From the NCBI GenBank assembly GCA_021295755.1, contig JAGWBT010000020.1, forward strand, positions 1 through 42,622: 42,622 nt of DNA, written 5' to 3'. Within the stretch, counting starts at the first letter, position 1. The number at the start of each line of letters is the position of its first letter. The notes beneath the pieces were generated by a model, which saw nothing but the letters and a program-made list of their open reading frames with translations, was not told the DNA's origin and made no database searches. Origin of the DNA: Candidatus Poribacteria bacterium. GTDB lineage: Bacteria; Poribacteria; WGA-4E; PCPOR2b. Position numbers and translations under genes: made by a program. Of the stretch, positions 42,592 to 42,622 are shown piece after piece.

Positions 42592-42622
42592 ATACAGATT
42601 GCTTTAGCAAGTTTTATGCTTG

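Overview
The window looks like chromosomal DNA from a heterotrophic, probably marine or sponge-associated bacterium. The mix of four phytanoyl-CoA-dioxygenase-like proteins, two mandelate-racemase enolases, a sulfatase, a mannonate dehydratase, a Gfo/Idh/MocA enzyme, a cohesin/PKD protein, a PQQ-type propeller and an ECF sigma factor fused to a repeat domain resembles what I know of Candidatus Poribacteria and related lineages. That assignment is an inference from gene content; there is no rRNA or tRNA here to test it.

Layout. 1-1229 (minus): thioredoxin reductase (cut by the window edge) and glutaredoxin in an overlapping pair. 1359-2177: a PhyH-like protein with HxG where HxD is expected. 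2309-3100: transposon debris, including a 3'-truncated IS5-type transposase and the first codons of what looks like a DUF5615 gene. 3137-8797 (minus): a broken gamma-glutamyltransferase, a PQQ-like propeller, a dienelactone hydrolase, a PhyH protein and an SDR. 8948-10680: a MITE-like repeat, a badly decayed outer-membrane barrel gene and a second repeat cluster. 10681-12926: a VOC protein (+) and an LLM/SDR pair (-). 13090-19921 (+): a promoter with a palindromic operator, then PhyH, two tandem SDR copies, 2-oxoacid dehydrogenase E1-alpha, E1-beta and E2, then a formylglycine-generating-enzyme-like protein. 19965-21906 (-): AraD1/FAH-like enzyme and a cohesin-PKD protein. 22181-24479 (+): polyprenyl glycosylphosphotransferase and an unrecognised protein. 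24506-26330: a decayed ATPase, an MNT nucleotidyltransferase with a HEPN remnant, and a small winged-helix protein. 26404-31703: HyuA, GNAT, PhyH, a second MITE-like copy, a mandelate-racemase enolase. 31724-39440: a membrane-anchored unknown (-), then Gfo/Idh/MocA, a second enolase and a propeller hydrolase-like protein (+), then a sigma-TPR protein (-). 39631-42563 (+): MazG-like, sulfatase, mannonate dehydratase.

How the genes fit together. The enolases, Gfo/Idh/MocA, sulfatase, UxuA-like and AraD1-like enzymes point to catabolism of sulfated or acidic sugars. The 13-19 kb operon reads as an oxidation route (hydroxylation, then alcohol oxidation, then oxidative decarboxylation of a 2-oxoacid to an acyl-CoA), but E1-alpha and both SDR genes are broken as sequenced.

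A striking feature is the number of genes that are frameshifted together with loss of a short conserved segment (ggt, SDR copy 1, SDR copy 2, E1-alpha), plus nonsense-laden relics (outer-membrane barrel, ATPase). This is either ongoing gene decay or an assembly problem. No rRNA, tRNA or CRISPR array was seen.
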